Assembly (NCBI GenBank): GCA_950295325.1
Contig: OX485807.1
Span: forward strand, 49,384,440 to 49,448,439
Source of the DNA: Polytrichum commune
Taxonomy: Eukaryota; Streptophyta; Polytrichopsida; Polytrichales; Polytrichaceae
Direction: 5' to 3'
Length of the DNA: 64,000 bases
The notes under the pieces are model-generated. The model was not told the origin of the DNA, searched no databases, and worked only from the letters and a program-made list of their open reading frames with translations. The stretch's first letter is position 1. Every line of letters begins with the position of its first letter. Below are positions 1 to 11,460 of this stretch, piece after piece. The translations under genes were made by a program, and so were the position numbers.

Positions 1-977
1 CCATCTCTACCTTCATGGACCTCAAGACACCCTAACATTGGAACTACGTTGGGGTGATGAACTTCAGTGGCAATGGATGCCTCAATCGCAGCCAATTTAG
101 AATTACTTCCGCAGAATTCCTTCACGGCAAATACCTCTCCCCGCTATGTAGCCTTGTAGACTTGTGCAGTTGTACCTTTGCCTAAAAGCTTATCCTCTTG
201 CAAGTTGAGCCCTTCTAGATTTAGATACACTACACGGTTTTGGGCAGGCGTTTTAGTGGTTCCATCTATGGCCTCCAACCTCCGAGACAAGTTCCTGGCC
301 AAGTGAAACTCTTTGGTCGACGTATCCTGGGCGACATTTTTCACATACTCTTGCAATCTAGAGCGATCCTCCACAAGTGCAGGTTCCCATATCAATTGCC
401 AGTCTAGCTCGTCACCTATTTCGGAACTTCCGACCACTCTCTTGAACCATAAGAGCTCTGAACATCTCAAAGCAAATGTTTCCCTGCTATCAACCATGCA
501 GAAGGCAGTCATAAGCCACGACTCTTGATTACAACAAAAACGCACGAGATTTGTTGCCTCCTTCACGACTCGATAAAACTCCTTCAGAAGTTTTTCTTTT
601 CTCTTTGATCGGAGACGAAGCACACCTGGTGAATAAAGTATGACCTTCGCACAGCTATCAAGTAATTCAACCAAGAGTCGGTTGAGTTGAAAGCAGAACG
701 AAGTAGATGATCCATCGGTGGCTGACGTCAATTTTAAGGCTTCGTCCGCTTCAGCAACTATTAGCTCTTTGTACACCAGATTTGTACATCGAAGACAACC
801 AGTGGGATCCACCAGAATGTCCTTAAAAGTGGATTCAGCATATGAGATCACTCCGGAAAAAATGGGCCAGTGAGAACAAGTTCCAGATCTCACCATGTCC
901 ATCGACATGAGATGTTGTGGAGGCCGTTTGGACGTCCTTGCACCAGATTTGGCGGTGCCTGATAATTCACCTCCCAT
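1..977 (-). pseudogene. Kinase relic, nonsense-truncated (partial at window edge)
   Basis: This is a near-identical paralogue of the kinase at 13226-14875, running off the left edge. The first in-frame ATG is at 977. About 278 codons are open, covering the N-terminal helical region and the start of the kinase glycine loop (LGKGTTAQVYKAT). A TAG then stands at 144-146 where the intact copy has TGG (Trp after YKAT). Downstream of the stop the same frame stays open to the window edge and still encodes the ATP-lysine segment (VFAVKEF) and the HHPNVVP segment. The break is therefore one G-to-A change on the coding strand. It could be a pseudogene or could make a short protein with only the N-terminal domain. 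Its copy of the upstream region is also preserved, including a CACGTG box. Divergence is low, so the loss looks recent. Confidence 0.8.
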
Positions 978-1029
978 TACCTTCTTCAACTAATTAAACT
1001 GCTCAAAAGAAGCCATATTAGGTAAATAT

Positions 1030-1035
1030 CACGTG
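1030..1035. promoter_or_regulatory. G-box (CACGTG) upstream of the kinase relic
   Basis: A palindromic TCACGTGA lies about 53 bp upstream of the first ATG of the kinase relic. The same element is kept upstream of the intact copy at 14995-15000. CACGTG is the core site of plant bHLH and bZIP factors. Regulatory use is inference from position and conservation between two recent copies, which is weak evidence. Confidence 0.3.
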
Positions 1036-2304
1036 ATTCGACCTACAGACAGCGAAGATGCCTTGCCTATAACACACCATCTGCCAGTGATTTTATGCAT
1101 GACCTAACTGAGTGATTTTAGATTCCAATTTCTGCAGCAGTAAATGTAAACGAAACATCACAGCAGCTGTATATCACTAAATTTCACATGTATAGCAGAA
1201 AATCACTAATCTTGCGATGAACACGCCTTAATGCACCTGTTCATGCAGGACATCACCGGTGTAGTCGATGAAGTACTTGTCGCGAACTCCGCCTTCTCAA
1301 GCGCCCGAGAGGTAGAGATGACAGAATGTGGAGTGCCCAGTCACATGAAGCTTATCCAATTGTGAGTTGCTATCGACACACATGACAAGTATCCATCAAA
1401 CATCTCAGGATCTTGAAAACTCCTGTCGAAGCGTCTGTTCATGTAAATGGTGTGTTATAGGCCCAGGCCTACATTGAATCATCCAGGAACAGGAGTGCCT
1501 CTACAGCCCTTCATTGGACCCGCAAACCCTCGATTTATACCTACTGATTTGTATGCCTCCGATGCTCGGGAAAATTTGGTGAAAGTATGTTGCACGAGCA
1601 CCCTCTCACTCCTTACAGCCACTTTACATTCCTTTCGAACTCACTTTGGACATCAGCAAGACGAAATAAAGTTAACAAAGACTACAGATCTGATACCACT
1701 CAAACATAACACAGAAACCTCACCCCCCCCCCAGGGGCAATATCGTGTACATCGCCGTCCGCCTAACGTAGTTATCCAATCCTGGTAGAAGTATGCTTAG
1801 TACCCCCGATAACAGATTGTTCTCCATGTAAGTTACTCTCTTCCTCTATACCTTCCACATGTGGTCATCGCAAAAGCATCATCTAGTTGACCAGCGAAGG
1901 AAGCACCTTGTCACCCCTACATAACAAAAAAGAACCTCCAAAAACAAGGCAGAAAACTGTAACATGCTGAGAACTCCTAGATTTCTTCGACTGCAGCGAT
2001 GCCGTTTGGCTCGGATGAGATTCAGCCACTGACTGCTGTCGTCGGTGTGATTCCTACGGATGCGGGCGCAGGAACTTAGCCAGTTAAGTTAAGGACCGGA
2101 TCAGCTGCCTGCCCCGTTGATTGCAGACCCAAGTGGGCTGGAAATCAAGTGCGGCGATCCATTGACGCTGCATGGTATGATCTCCACACCTATGTAGTCT
2201 GCCATAGCCGACTAAGGGGCTGTAGTCGAGCAAAATGCTATGGCGCGGAGCAAGTTGCGTGGAGGTTCCCAATTACGAAATGGACGCGCTTTCCATTGCA
2301 GACT
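1036..2304. other. Upstream flank of kinase relic, no gene seen
   Basis: This stretch is collinear with 15001-16388 in the second duplication copy, apart from an indel near 1448-1490 (copy 2 carries about 140 extra bases at 15412-15590). Short open frames here (such as 1447-1788) are not conserved in frame between the copies and have no recognisable domain. I see no gene. Confidence 0.6.
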
Positions 2305-2307
2305 TAA

Positions 2308-2803
2308 GGGCCACTTCACACACGAGACTGAGAGCCCGTGACCATATCACTTCAAGCACTCTCATTGGTGGACAAGGCGGATCGGTCTAAATTCGCTTCA
2401 CACTATGCTTGAGGGACCAACGAGTAAGTAAATGCAAGATGGATGTATAGTCTACATGGATTCCTACACGGCATCAAATGGATCATGTTTCATTGTCACT
2501 TGGACTATTTTCCAAAACCACTTCTTGGAGGTAGACCTAACACAAAATTGGGAGACCATGCACTCCGAATGCTCACAACCATTGATTTATTCTATTTTAT
2601 CATGTGTGAAGACCAACATGAACAAAAATTCAAAAAAATAGCATTTGGTTGAGGGACCGGTACATATGGCTTCACACTATGCTTGAGGATCCGTGACCAC
2701 ACTACATGGATTTTGGAGGTGTGTTGGGACGGCCTTTGGACACGTTCTTTTGGGTTCTCACAATTTCATGGTCACGGCTCTTGGCTCGTGTGTGAAGTGG
2801 CCC
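2308..2803. mobile_element. PIF/Harbinger-type MITE, copy 1
   Basis: A 496-bp element is bounded by inverted ends that start GGGCCACTTCACACACGAG at the left; the right end (2769-2803) is the reverse complement with a few changes. It is flanked on both sides by TAA (2305-2307 and 2804-2806). GGGCC ends with a TWA target duplication fit the Tourist/PIF-Harbinger group. There is no transposase-sized open frame, so it is non-autonomous. The same insertion is present in the second duplication copy at 16392-16891, so it predates the duplication. Confidence 0.75.
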
Positions 2804-3035
2804 TAAAAACTACAACACACAAGGCACTTCAATGACTGTTTGAGAAGAGCTGGGCACATGGACTGACCGGCCGTTGAAGGACCTGCGCTGAAACAGGGGG
2901 GGGGGAAAAGTTAAAAACTGAACGCAACAGTAAAACGTCAGGTAAAGTACAGGCAACGGGTTTTACTGCCTTGGGATAAAAGACAGTCTGCGTTTTTACT
3001 GCATTCTCCAGTCTTACATGATGGCTTGCGTTGGC

Positions 3036-3786
3036 TGTATTGTTCTCCCTCTTTAGTATGACATACTCGGGAAACACAAAAAAAGTCATATTATCGACGT
3101 CTCATCTTCTCATTAATATGACAAATGGCATAAAGTTGTCATATTATTGAGGGAATACAAAAACATAAGTATATGAACTTAAAATATATATATACAACGG
3201 GTTTAAGCAATATAGATGGTACGAAGTAGTAACTTATAACTTCAAATAAATACAAATATTCTCAAGAACTCTTGATATAAGAGTCCAAAGATCTTTGGAG
3301 TTGCCTACCCAAGTTAGCAATTGTCATCTTATCTAAATTCCCTAGTAGCTTTTCAAAATTAATAATTTCATTAACACCAAAATATATAAAATTTTGTAAT
3401 AAGAAACTAGACAACAATGATGCATCAGGATACTAATGACACTATATCACCTATGTACAAGGCAACATACTAGGTAGGAGGCCACTCTAACCCTGACTAT
3501 GTCCGTTCTACATTAGTAAACCTAATTATCATTAAGTTCCCAATGATAAATGAAGTTTCCAAGTGAAAGTGGATGTATGTTAGATGTGCATAATATAGAT
3601 GAAAGGAATTTTAGCATTAACTACCTCTTTAATATGACAAAACGTAGATTCTAAATGTCGCATTATCGAGTGTTGTAGTCGTGTAAATGAAGGAGTTTTG
3701 AACTGAAAAGTTTGGTCTTGCAAAAATGTGTCGTAATATCGAGGGCGCCGTATAAACGAGTGTCATATTAAAGAGGTTAGACTGTA
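3036..3786. mobile_element. Tigger/pogo-like non-autonomous DNA element, copy 1
   Basis: The right end, read on the minus strand, is TACAGTCTAACCTCTTT followed by AATATGACA. The left end at about 3036 reads TGTATTGTTCTCCCTCTTT followed by AGTATGACA, a degenerate inverted match. Several further subterminal ATATGACA / TCATATTA words lie near both ends. CAGT..AACCTCTTTA-type ends at a TA target are typical of plant and animal pogo/Tigger-like MITEs. The 120-codon minus-strand frame inside it (3629-3991) has no transposase motif and is probably fortuitous. The second copy at 17325-20208 is split by a solo LTR. Confidence 0.5.
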
Positions 3787-4690
3787 GCCAATTTTTTGTT
3801 GTGTTGTACAGTTGCTCGCTCAATTGCCATGTCTCTCCAATGAGTAAAAATAAATGTGGGGCACCGAATTTGGGCCATGAAGAGGGTGCTAACTTACATC
3901 CAACACCCACCACCCAAAAGGAACCCCTTTGCACGCCTCCTAATCCTATGCCCTTAGCCCTCATTATCCCAAGGGCTTTATATATTTTCAAGGTTAATTA
4001 TAAAGTGAGATTTTGCAAGCTTAAACTAGGAATCAAATATATTTGGATTTATGCATGAATTTTGGACACTTCCACCACCAAATATAACACACACTAGATT
4101 GCAAATAACACAAACATGGTGGTTGGCGAACATGGAATACAAACATTTGAAGTTGTTGTTGTTTTTGCTATCATCATTTGATGTTTTTGTCCCCACAATT
4201 GCACATCCGTTGTTATTTTTGGACAAGTGGGTTGTCCAAATATGCTTAAAGGTAAAGTGACTTGCTACATGAAACACTTGTGAAGCAAAATTGTTGACAC
4301 AAAGTCAAAGATCACGTATGTACAATTGGACCTTCTAGTATATAAGGTCATGAGCTTCGTGTAAGCAATTTCAAAGCAAAAACCTACAAAGAATGACAAT
4401 TGCTATCATGGATACTTTGTGGATATGTTCATCTTATGAAGACTTTAGACAAAATCTAAAATGCATGAATGGATGTGTTGCTATGTGTAGAGTGTCAACA
4501 CCAATTGCTAATGAAACTAAAAGCATGTCATTCAATTTATCAAGGTTGATGTTTTGTTTCTATATTTTGATCATGCATACAAAATCATCTTGGTGTCACA
4601 CATCAAATTCAAAACAAATCTAATATAATAATCATTTCTTATGAATTATTTGCGTTCTCATCTATGGGATTTAAATCTTACATACTTCAA

Positions 4691-7600
4691 TCTCCGCATC
4701 TCTAATCGATTTGTATGGTAGTAATTTTTATTCTATACAAGTTTTTCCAACCTTAGTTTGTTGGAAAATAGTCCAATCATGTAATTTTTTGCCCATCCAA
4801 ATTTGTAATACCAGAATATGTAATTTGTATCAACAATTTTTTACAATAAACTTAATGAAAACACTTGCGGCAACACTAATCATCTCTACAAAAAAACTGA
4901 AGCTAGTACATAAATGTGTGAACCATTTATGACTCTTATAATGTAAGGTATAATATGAAACCTCTCAAATTCTTTTGCTAAAATCTTATATACGATTTCG
5001 TTTGGAATTTGAATATAAATCTTTCACAAATATAGTCTCACCATTTTATAAAATTCCTTGACAATTCTTGAAATTATACATATACATCTCCAACCATAAG
5101 CAATCCATCTCTTATACCAAGTTTAACTAAAGATATTGCAACTATCTTTTCTACATAAAATGGTCTTCTCAAATAAGTATATATATATATTTAAAAAAAT
5201 TAAACCTAATTTATTATATAAAATTTGAATGTAGCATGTGAGACATGGATCATTTTTTTAAATATCTTCTCCGTAAATGAACCCAACAAATATCGATCTA
5301 CAAAGTTATATTATCTTTTAAAACTCCAAATGTTTTGATCTCTAAACCCTCAACTTTGAAGGCAAATGTTGAAAATTGCAATATTCATTCATTCACCTTG
5401 TAAAATCAAAGCTTGCATATTATTAATATGGTGCATGATCATGTAGAAACACGAATACAAGACCATTATCACCACAAGCTCCTTCCTCTTTTCCTCTATA
5501 GTGTTGACGTTTCAGAACACTAAGCAAAAGAAGCCGCCAACAACTACAAAGGCAAGACCAATTTTCGGGTGGAAATGAGTAGTGTTATGGAAGTCACGAC
5601 TAGCCCTATCTTAGAAAATATAATATAAAAATCAACACTTTATTTTTGTGGTCCCTTCTCATTCTACACTATATCTAAAGGCCATCAAGTTCAAATCAAG
5701 AATGAGCCATGGCCCTTGTAAGGTTTTATCCACGGCTTCTCTCCTCTAGTGTAAAGAGGGCCTATGTAAATCACTCAATTGATTATTACCTTATTGATAT
5801 TTTTGAATGAAAATATTGTGGCAATTATCCCACCTTGCAATTGTTGGCTTTGGTCTTTTCATGGAAATTAAATTGTAAGTAAATGTTTGATGTTTGATCA
5901 ATGCAATGTTATGTTGAATTGAAATTAAAGATGAAGTAGTTGAGGATTGGACCAATGCAAAACCTCATGACAAAAGTCTTGAGTATTCTTTACCCCCTAA
6001 AAAAGGAAAAAAACCATTGCCAAGTTACAAAGACTATTGCCAAAAGTTTTTGACTTTCATGACTAATGTAGAAGCATGCAAATAAAACGCATAGGACGAA
6101 ATCACACACAACTGTAAGTAGCATAAATGAACCTTACAAGAGAAAGTAATGCATAATTAACCTTGTGAAAAGGAAATCAGGAGTAAAGAGTTGTATATTC
6201 TTATAGCTTTCCTATTACAATGTTATTGATATTTGGGTATTTATTGACTTTTGGATAGTCTGAAATTATGCACACATTGTGTGATAACAAACAAGAAAAC
6301 GGTAGAATCGTGAGGCTCTGTCCTTTGCTATGAAAGACTATAATTGTAGATGTCCACTTTGCTCATGCCAATCCATAGCTATTCACTATACCAAACCTTT
6401 CTTGGATTTTGTGCACCTTCTTCTCAAATATGGGTCAAGGATTGAAACTACTCATTTATCACCCAAAAGTTTAAAAATAAATAATCAAGAATTGCCAAAA
6501 TAACTATAGTTAACTAGATTTCTTTCAATGCATTTTAGGGAGCACTTGTATATATACATAAAAACTATAGTTAACATCCACATTACATAAAGTGGACCAG
6601 AAATAACAAGAACAAGTAACGTCCAAGTGTGAACACAAAGTGGTTAGGAAATTTGCTCTTGAAACGAAGAAGTTGATGCATAGTCTCTGTCCTACAGAAA
6701 GAGCCAACAAAGACATAGTGCAAACACACAACTATATTGTCATAAGCGCATGATACAAGAATCAATAGAAGCCACATACGAGGCCCAACAACAAATTTGT
6801 GGAAGAAATTATAATATGAAGGGATTTAGAGGATGATGTCAACTTCTACTTTTGTCCAAAATTGGCCAAAACATATGGAATTGCCTAAGTACTAGTTATG
6901 TGACAATTAGTCCTCATAGACACTATACCAATCTTCCTTGAGACCTAGTACCTTGGTTTGTTTTATTTGTTTAGTCAAGTGATAGCAAAACACTAAACTA
7001 CACATTGTCTTATGCAATTGCTTCTGTTGGCTCTGCAACATATATTGACCAATTTTTATTTAATTTTTTTTATTCATGTGCATTTTCTTTAAATGATAGT
7101 GGGCAACCTTGCGCATTTGCATATGTCCCCTATACGCGTGTACCATAACCATATGAAAACTATGACCGTGGGCTCTGACATGAACTTGCCCATGTCAGTA
7201 GGCTCATGAAAAAACCTCCCCCCCCCAATTTGTTTTAAAAAAAATGAAACCATACTTATATATACGTAATTCACAGGGCACGTGTTGTTTCTTGATTTGT
7301 CATGTACATCTTCTTCAAATATGTGTTGAATTGGGGCACATCTTCACATGCTTCACTTACATACAATTCGGACACCTACGTTTGAAATTTTCCTCCCCCC
7401 CCCCCCTCTTACTTCACCCCTTCCTAGGACTTTAATATGCACATTCCCATAATCCTCATGTGGGGATTATGGGAATTTAATATAATCCTCATATATTCAT
7501 GTACACAATGACAACATCTCTTTAAAACTAAGAAAATAAATAAATCATATTATAGGTGATAAGTAGGACCATTCAACACTTTTGGTTCCATTTGAGGTAC

Positions 7601-8208
7601 CATTTGAGAGTTTGTAGGGTTTTTACTAACATATTTTGTATGCATGGAACATATCACTTACTCAAGTTTTGAATTAACTTGTGTCGTACTTGCTATCACT
7701 CATAATATCTCCATTATCCTAGATGGGGAATTTCCTATCAATTAAAACTTGCTTGTAGGCACCTTGGGTATCTTGGTGATAAGCTTGGTAACCACCGCCA
7801 CTATAAAGTTTATGCTATTTAGTGTCACTTAATATTTGGAAACACACAATGCTATACATTCTTATTATAGATTCCAATTTCCAACCAACAAAGATTAAAA
7901 TAGGTTGTATGAATATTGTACAACGTGAACAACTTCACTTAATAAAAACTTACTTTATGAGCAACAAGTTATAGCATTATGTAATTATGAATAGTAAGTG
8001 GCACTAAATACCATAACCAGTGTAACCGCTGGAACATAACATTACTCAACGATGTGGGCCCTTAGAATATAACAGTTGGGAGTTGGGAGTTCAGTTTGAA
8101 TCTAAGTCTTCATGTGCAACTTTTCAAGCATCCCACTGTTCTATTATGAGGGCTCACATAACAAGGGTTGCATTTGCCCCATGTTGTGATCCGCACCCTC
8201 CGTTCCTT
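4691..8208. other. AT-rich spacer private to duplication copy 1
   Basis: About 3.5 kb with no counterpart in copy 2. It is very AT-rich, with short poly-C runs (7219-7227 and about 7394-7407) and no coding frame above about 70 codons. No splice-like exon chain, RNA gene or terminal inverted repeat pair was recognised. It may be a decayed insertion or sequence deleted from copy 2. Confidence 0.5.
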
Positions 8209-9100
8209 ACATTCTTTCTCATCACGTGGTTGAAAATTGCATGCTACCTACCTGTTGTCTTGTACCCATTTGGCATCCTCTTACTTTCTTAGTCCTACCG
8301 ATGACCACTCCAAATACTTTGGGATGCATATAGTTCTTATGTGTTTTAGAACATTCATTCAATCAAGGCAATGGCTGTCTTTTTGAAAGCATGTATTACG
8401 TACTTATACACCCAAGCGGTTTAAAAACACACCCTTTACTTGTATATATATGAAGATCTTTCTCTTTCTCTTTCGGCTACTCTATACACTTTGGGCATGT
8501 CAGACTTTCATAAAGTACTATCTATGTACCATATAGACTCGTGAACCTTGTTTTTGTTTTGATATGTGTAATATCTAAAACATTGAAACTAGGCCCGCAG
8601 GCCTCAAGCAACCAACAAACGACCACTAGCTTTATCTATGGGAATACTTACAATCTAACATGTGGCCCCACTAGGTATATCGTACATCACCTTAGCATGT
8701 ATAACACTTGAAAATTTCATGATTGATTCATATTATGTCCAAAACAAAATTCCATGTTTTAAAAACGTTTTGTTAATATATTAGAAAACCCGCAAAGAAA
8801 TATGCAATTATCTTAATGCTCATGATGTACTCACTCTCTATGAGCTTGCATGTCATAACTGATCATTCTTTAAAGAGCATGATGGTTATCGAAACTTGTT
8901 GCTATTTGTCATCCATGAAAGCATGATATCATCCACGATTCTTAGATTATGTTCACGAGTTGATCAATCGCAACTAATTTCCAGATCGAGTAGGTGGATG
9001 ACTTGCCATTAATGCGGCTCGTCATCCACTCCCTTTTCGTCGGTTGTCTATTCATAAGGCCCGCTTTACACACAGACCAAGAGCCGTGACCATAAAATCT

Positions 9101-9520
9101 CCCAGGTACGCAACTCCCATATTATATGGTCCTGATTATAATCACTTATAATGCGTTTTAGTCCAATACATAGGAAATGAATATATTTTGAAGCATATAA
9201 TTGCATTAAAAACCTAATTATATGATTTTTTTAATACAGGTACCATAGGTCAAACTACCCAACTTTTTGGACTTTTTAATAAAATTTTAACATTGTGAAT
9301 GACTTATAATTTTAATGGGAGGCAACTATTCGTGCTTATAATTTTAATGGAAGGCTTAATAAATATGCAACCCAACTTTTTTTCATCTCATTTTATTTAA
9401 TTTGGTCTTCACCCAACTTTTTGATCAATTTTAATTTGATAGAATTTTTACAAAAGTCGTCCTCTAAGCCGTTTTAAGTACGATGCCCCCTGCGTATAAT
9501 ATGGGAGTTGCGTACCCGGG
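9101..9520. mobile_element. 420-bp MITE present only in duplication copy 1 (hAT-like)
   Basis: Terminal inverted repeats of about 26 bp match with one mismatch. The left starts CCCAGGTACGCAACTCCC and continues ATATTATA; the right (9495-9520) is its reverse complement ending CCCGGG. The flanks are taaaatct and aaaaatct, consistent with an 8-bp target duplication that lost one A. The equivalent site in copy 2 (about 23700-23715) is uninterrupted. The interior is AT-rich with two ACTTATAATTTTAATGG-like internal repeats and no coding capacity. The hAT-like assignment rests on the 8-bp duplication only. Confidence 0.75.
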
Positions 9521-10371
9521 AAAAATCTAGGGGCCTTTGAAAATTAACCATCGACCGAACCATGGGAAAGAGAAATACATTTTTGCAATTTATGGGCCCT
9601 CAAGGCTTAGTGTCAAGTGAAAGTGGACCATGTTGAGGGACCGCAACATATGTTCATGTTCATGTCCCCATCATGGCAATATACTATTTGTAAGAGCCAA
9701 CGGCAATTCAATTGATTGCCACAACCCCTAGTTTTGTGTCAAACCCGCCTTTTTTTGATGGGCCTAATGCAATAATAGGTAGATCATGAAATATTATCCA
9801 CTTGTTGCCATGTAAGATACCAGGTAGTTTGTTCATCCATTCAAGTTTCTTTGCTCCCAAGTGAATTTAGACCTTCAAGGTTTAGTGGAAACTGAACTTG
9901 GACCATCTTTAGCTTCTCAACCAATCACATGATATACATATATATATATACAGGGTCAAGGGCGTGCAAGCTCTATACTAAATATCATCTATAGTGTCCT
10001 GCTAAATACTAATTGTAAACAACCCATATAGTCCCACCAACACTAAATGTAAACCTAACAATTTCTTTTCATTCCTTATACAAAAAAGACTAGGGTATCG
10101 TAAATGCACAATGTTGCAATTATCATCACTATTTAAGCGATTTTTCACTTAAATTCCAATCATCCATGAAAATATTCCAGTGCAAAAATGTTGAGATACA
10201 GAATACACTAAACTTTGTTTTAATAATGGACATTTGGATGAATTAAAAGAGAGTGGAGATCACAATACTTGTAACCTTATGTCATTAGAAAAAGGTATCA
10301 AAACAACCTGCTAATATACCATCTAACAACACTATATACAATATTTAGTGGAGTTTAAAGTGGCTGTTATC
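9521..10371. other. AT-rich spacer shared with copy 2
   Basis: Collinear with about 23705-24555. It contains a short TA microsatellite (9938-9950) that is longer in copy 2 (24113-24136). No gene or RNA feature seen. Confidence 0.5.
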
Positions 10372-10689
10372 AAGGTAGAAATACCCAAACTGGTTAATTA
10401 CCCTCTACCCATGCACTAGACCGCCGTCATAATAGTGAAGTGTCATTTCTGAAACTGATCATGGCGAGGCTGCCAAGTCAATGCGTGTACACTTGGTGTA
10501 GCCAATGGGAGTCAAGTTTTTATGTATTCATGAGGTAATTGGTTTAGGTGATGTTTTGTATGGAAATGTGGATTATTGTGTCCGGTGTAGGGAGAATCTA
10601 GTGAACGAGTAGGGGGTTTGACAACTTTCCACTTTGAAAAATTGTAGATTTTTTTCGTAGAGGGCAGAAGATATGAAACAACTTGCATT
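10372..10689. mobile_element. Truncated copy of the AAGGTAGAAATA-ended MITE
   Basis: Matches the left three quarters of the complete 423-bp element at 24556-24978. It begins AAGGTAGAAATACCC and breaks off at 10689, exactly where the segmental duplication alignment ends. The right terminus is missing and replaced by unrelated AT-rich DNA. Confidence 0.6.
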
Positions 10690-11460
10690 TAAGTTCAATA
10701 GAAAACTTTAATAGATTTCTAGAATGCATCCAATTTCAAATACCTTAATCTTTCTTACAAATTTTTGATAGCCTTTAATATTTAGTTGAGGGGGTGGCGT
10801 GCATTGTAAATTGGCATTTTAACAACGTGGTTGCATTGTTGTGATATGGCAAGAAGAAAACCCAATAGAAATTAATTACACCAACAAGATTTTAATGAAG
10901 AATGCAAGTAGAATGCAACCTTAAAATTTAGTGTGTCAAGAAACACAACTGTACAACATTTGTAGGATAGCAAGAGTTCGTACAACATTTGCAAAAGAAT
11001 TTCAAACATCAAATATTATCTCAAATATACTCCTTGGTGTCAACGTTTAAACAAAATGGAGATCAAATTATCCTTAATAAAGAGACACCTTCATGGAACA
11101 AAATTGACCCCTCCATCTTCTTTGATGCAGCAAAATATGGTCCCTTGCACATGTTATATTGCATGGTATTTTTTTATTTATATAATTGGTTTCCAATATT
11201 AATTTTCCCCTTATATTTTATATAGTATTCTTCAAAATTTTACCTCAAATGAATATTAGATACCCTATATTTCATCGCATGTTGTTTCTAAAATACCGCT
11301 ACTGCCCCCAGAGTGTTGACAGACTGATCATCCTTGGACAATCCAATTTCGCTCAATAAGTTACGGAGAATAATTTTGAGGACATTGTGGATTTCAAACC
11401 TTCGAGAAATTGGACATCAAAGTGGGCCTGTAACCCAAAAACCATGCAACACCTAAACTA
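10690..11460. other. Intergenic 3' flank of the DFG-variant kinase
   Basis: AT-rich, about 770 bp. The ends ACTTGCATT (10681-10689) and AATGCAAGT (about 10901-10909) are inverted and may bound a small insertion. One open frame of 78 codons (10989-11225) has no recognisable feature and is not called. No gene seen. Confidence 0.45.

Larger units (their letters stand above)
1..10689. repeat. Tandem segmental duplication, copy 1
   Basis: Collinear with 13967-24873. Two long blocks align: 1-4690 with 13967-21113, and 8209-10689 with 22829-24873. Between them each copy carries private sequence (4691-8208 here, 21114-22828 there). The alignment includes the kinase 5' half, its flank, a Harbinger-type MITE, a Tigger-like element and AT-rich spacer. 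The period is about 14 kb. The right breakpoint (10689) falls inside a 423-bp MITE that begins at 10372, which may have taken part in the rearrangement. Confidence 0.85.

Noticed and set aside
3629-3991. 120-codon minus-strand frame, conserved at 20051-20413
   Set aside because: It lies in a Tigger-like element and is shared only because the whole region was recently duplicated; no transposase or other motif.
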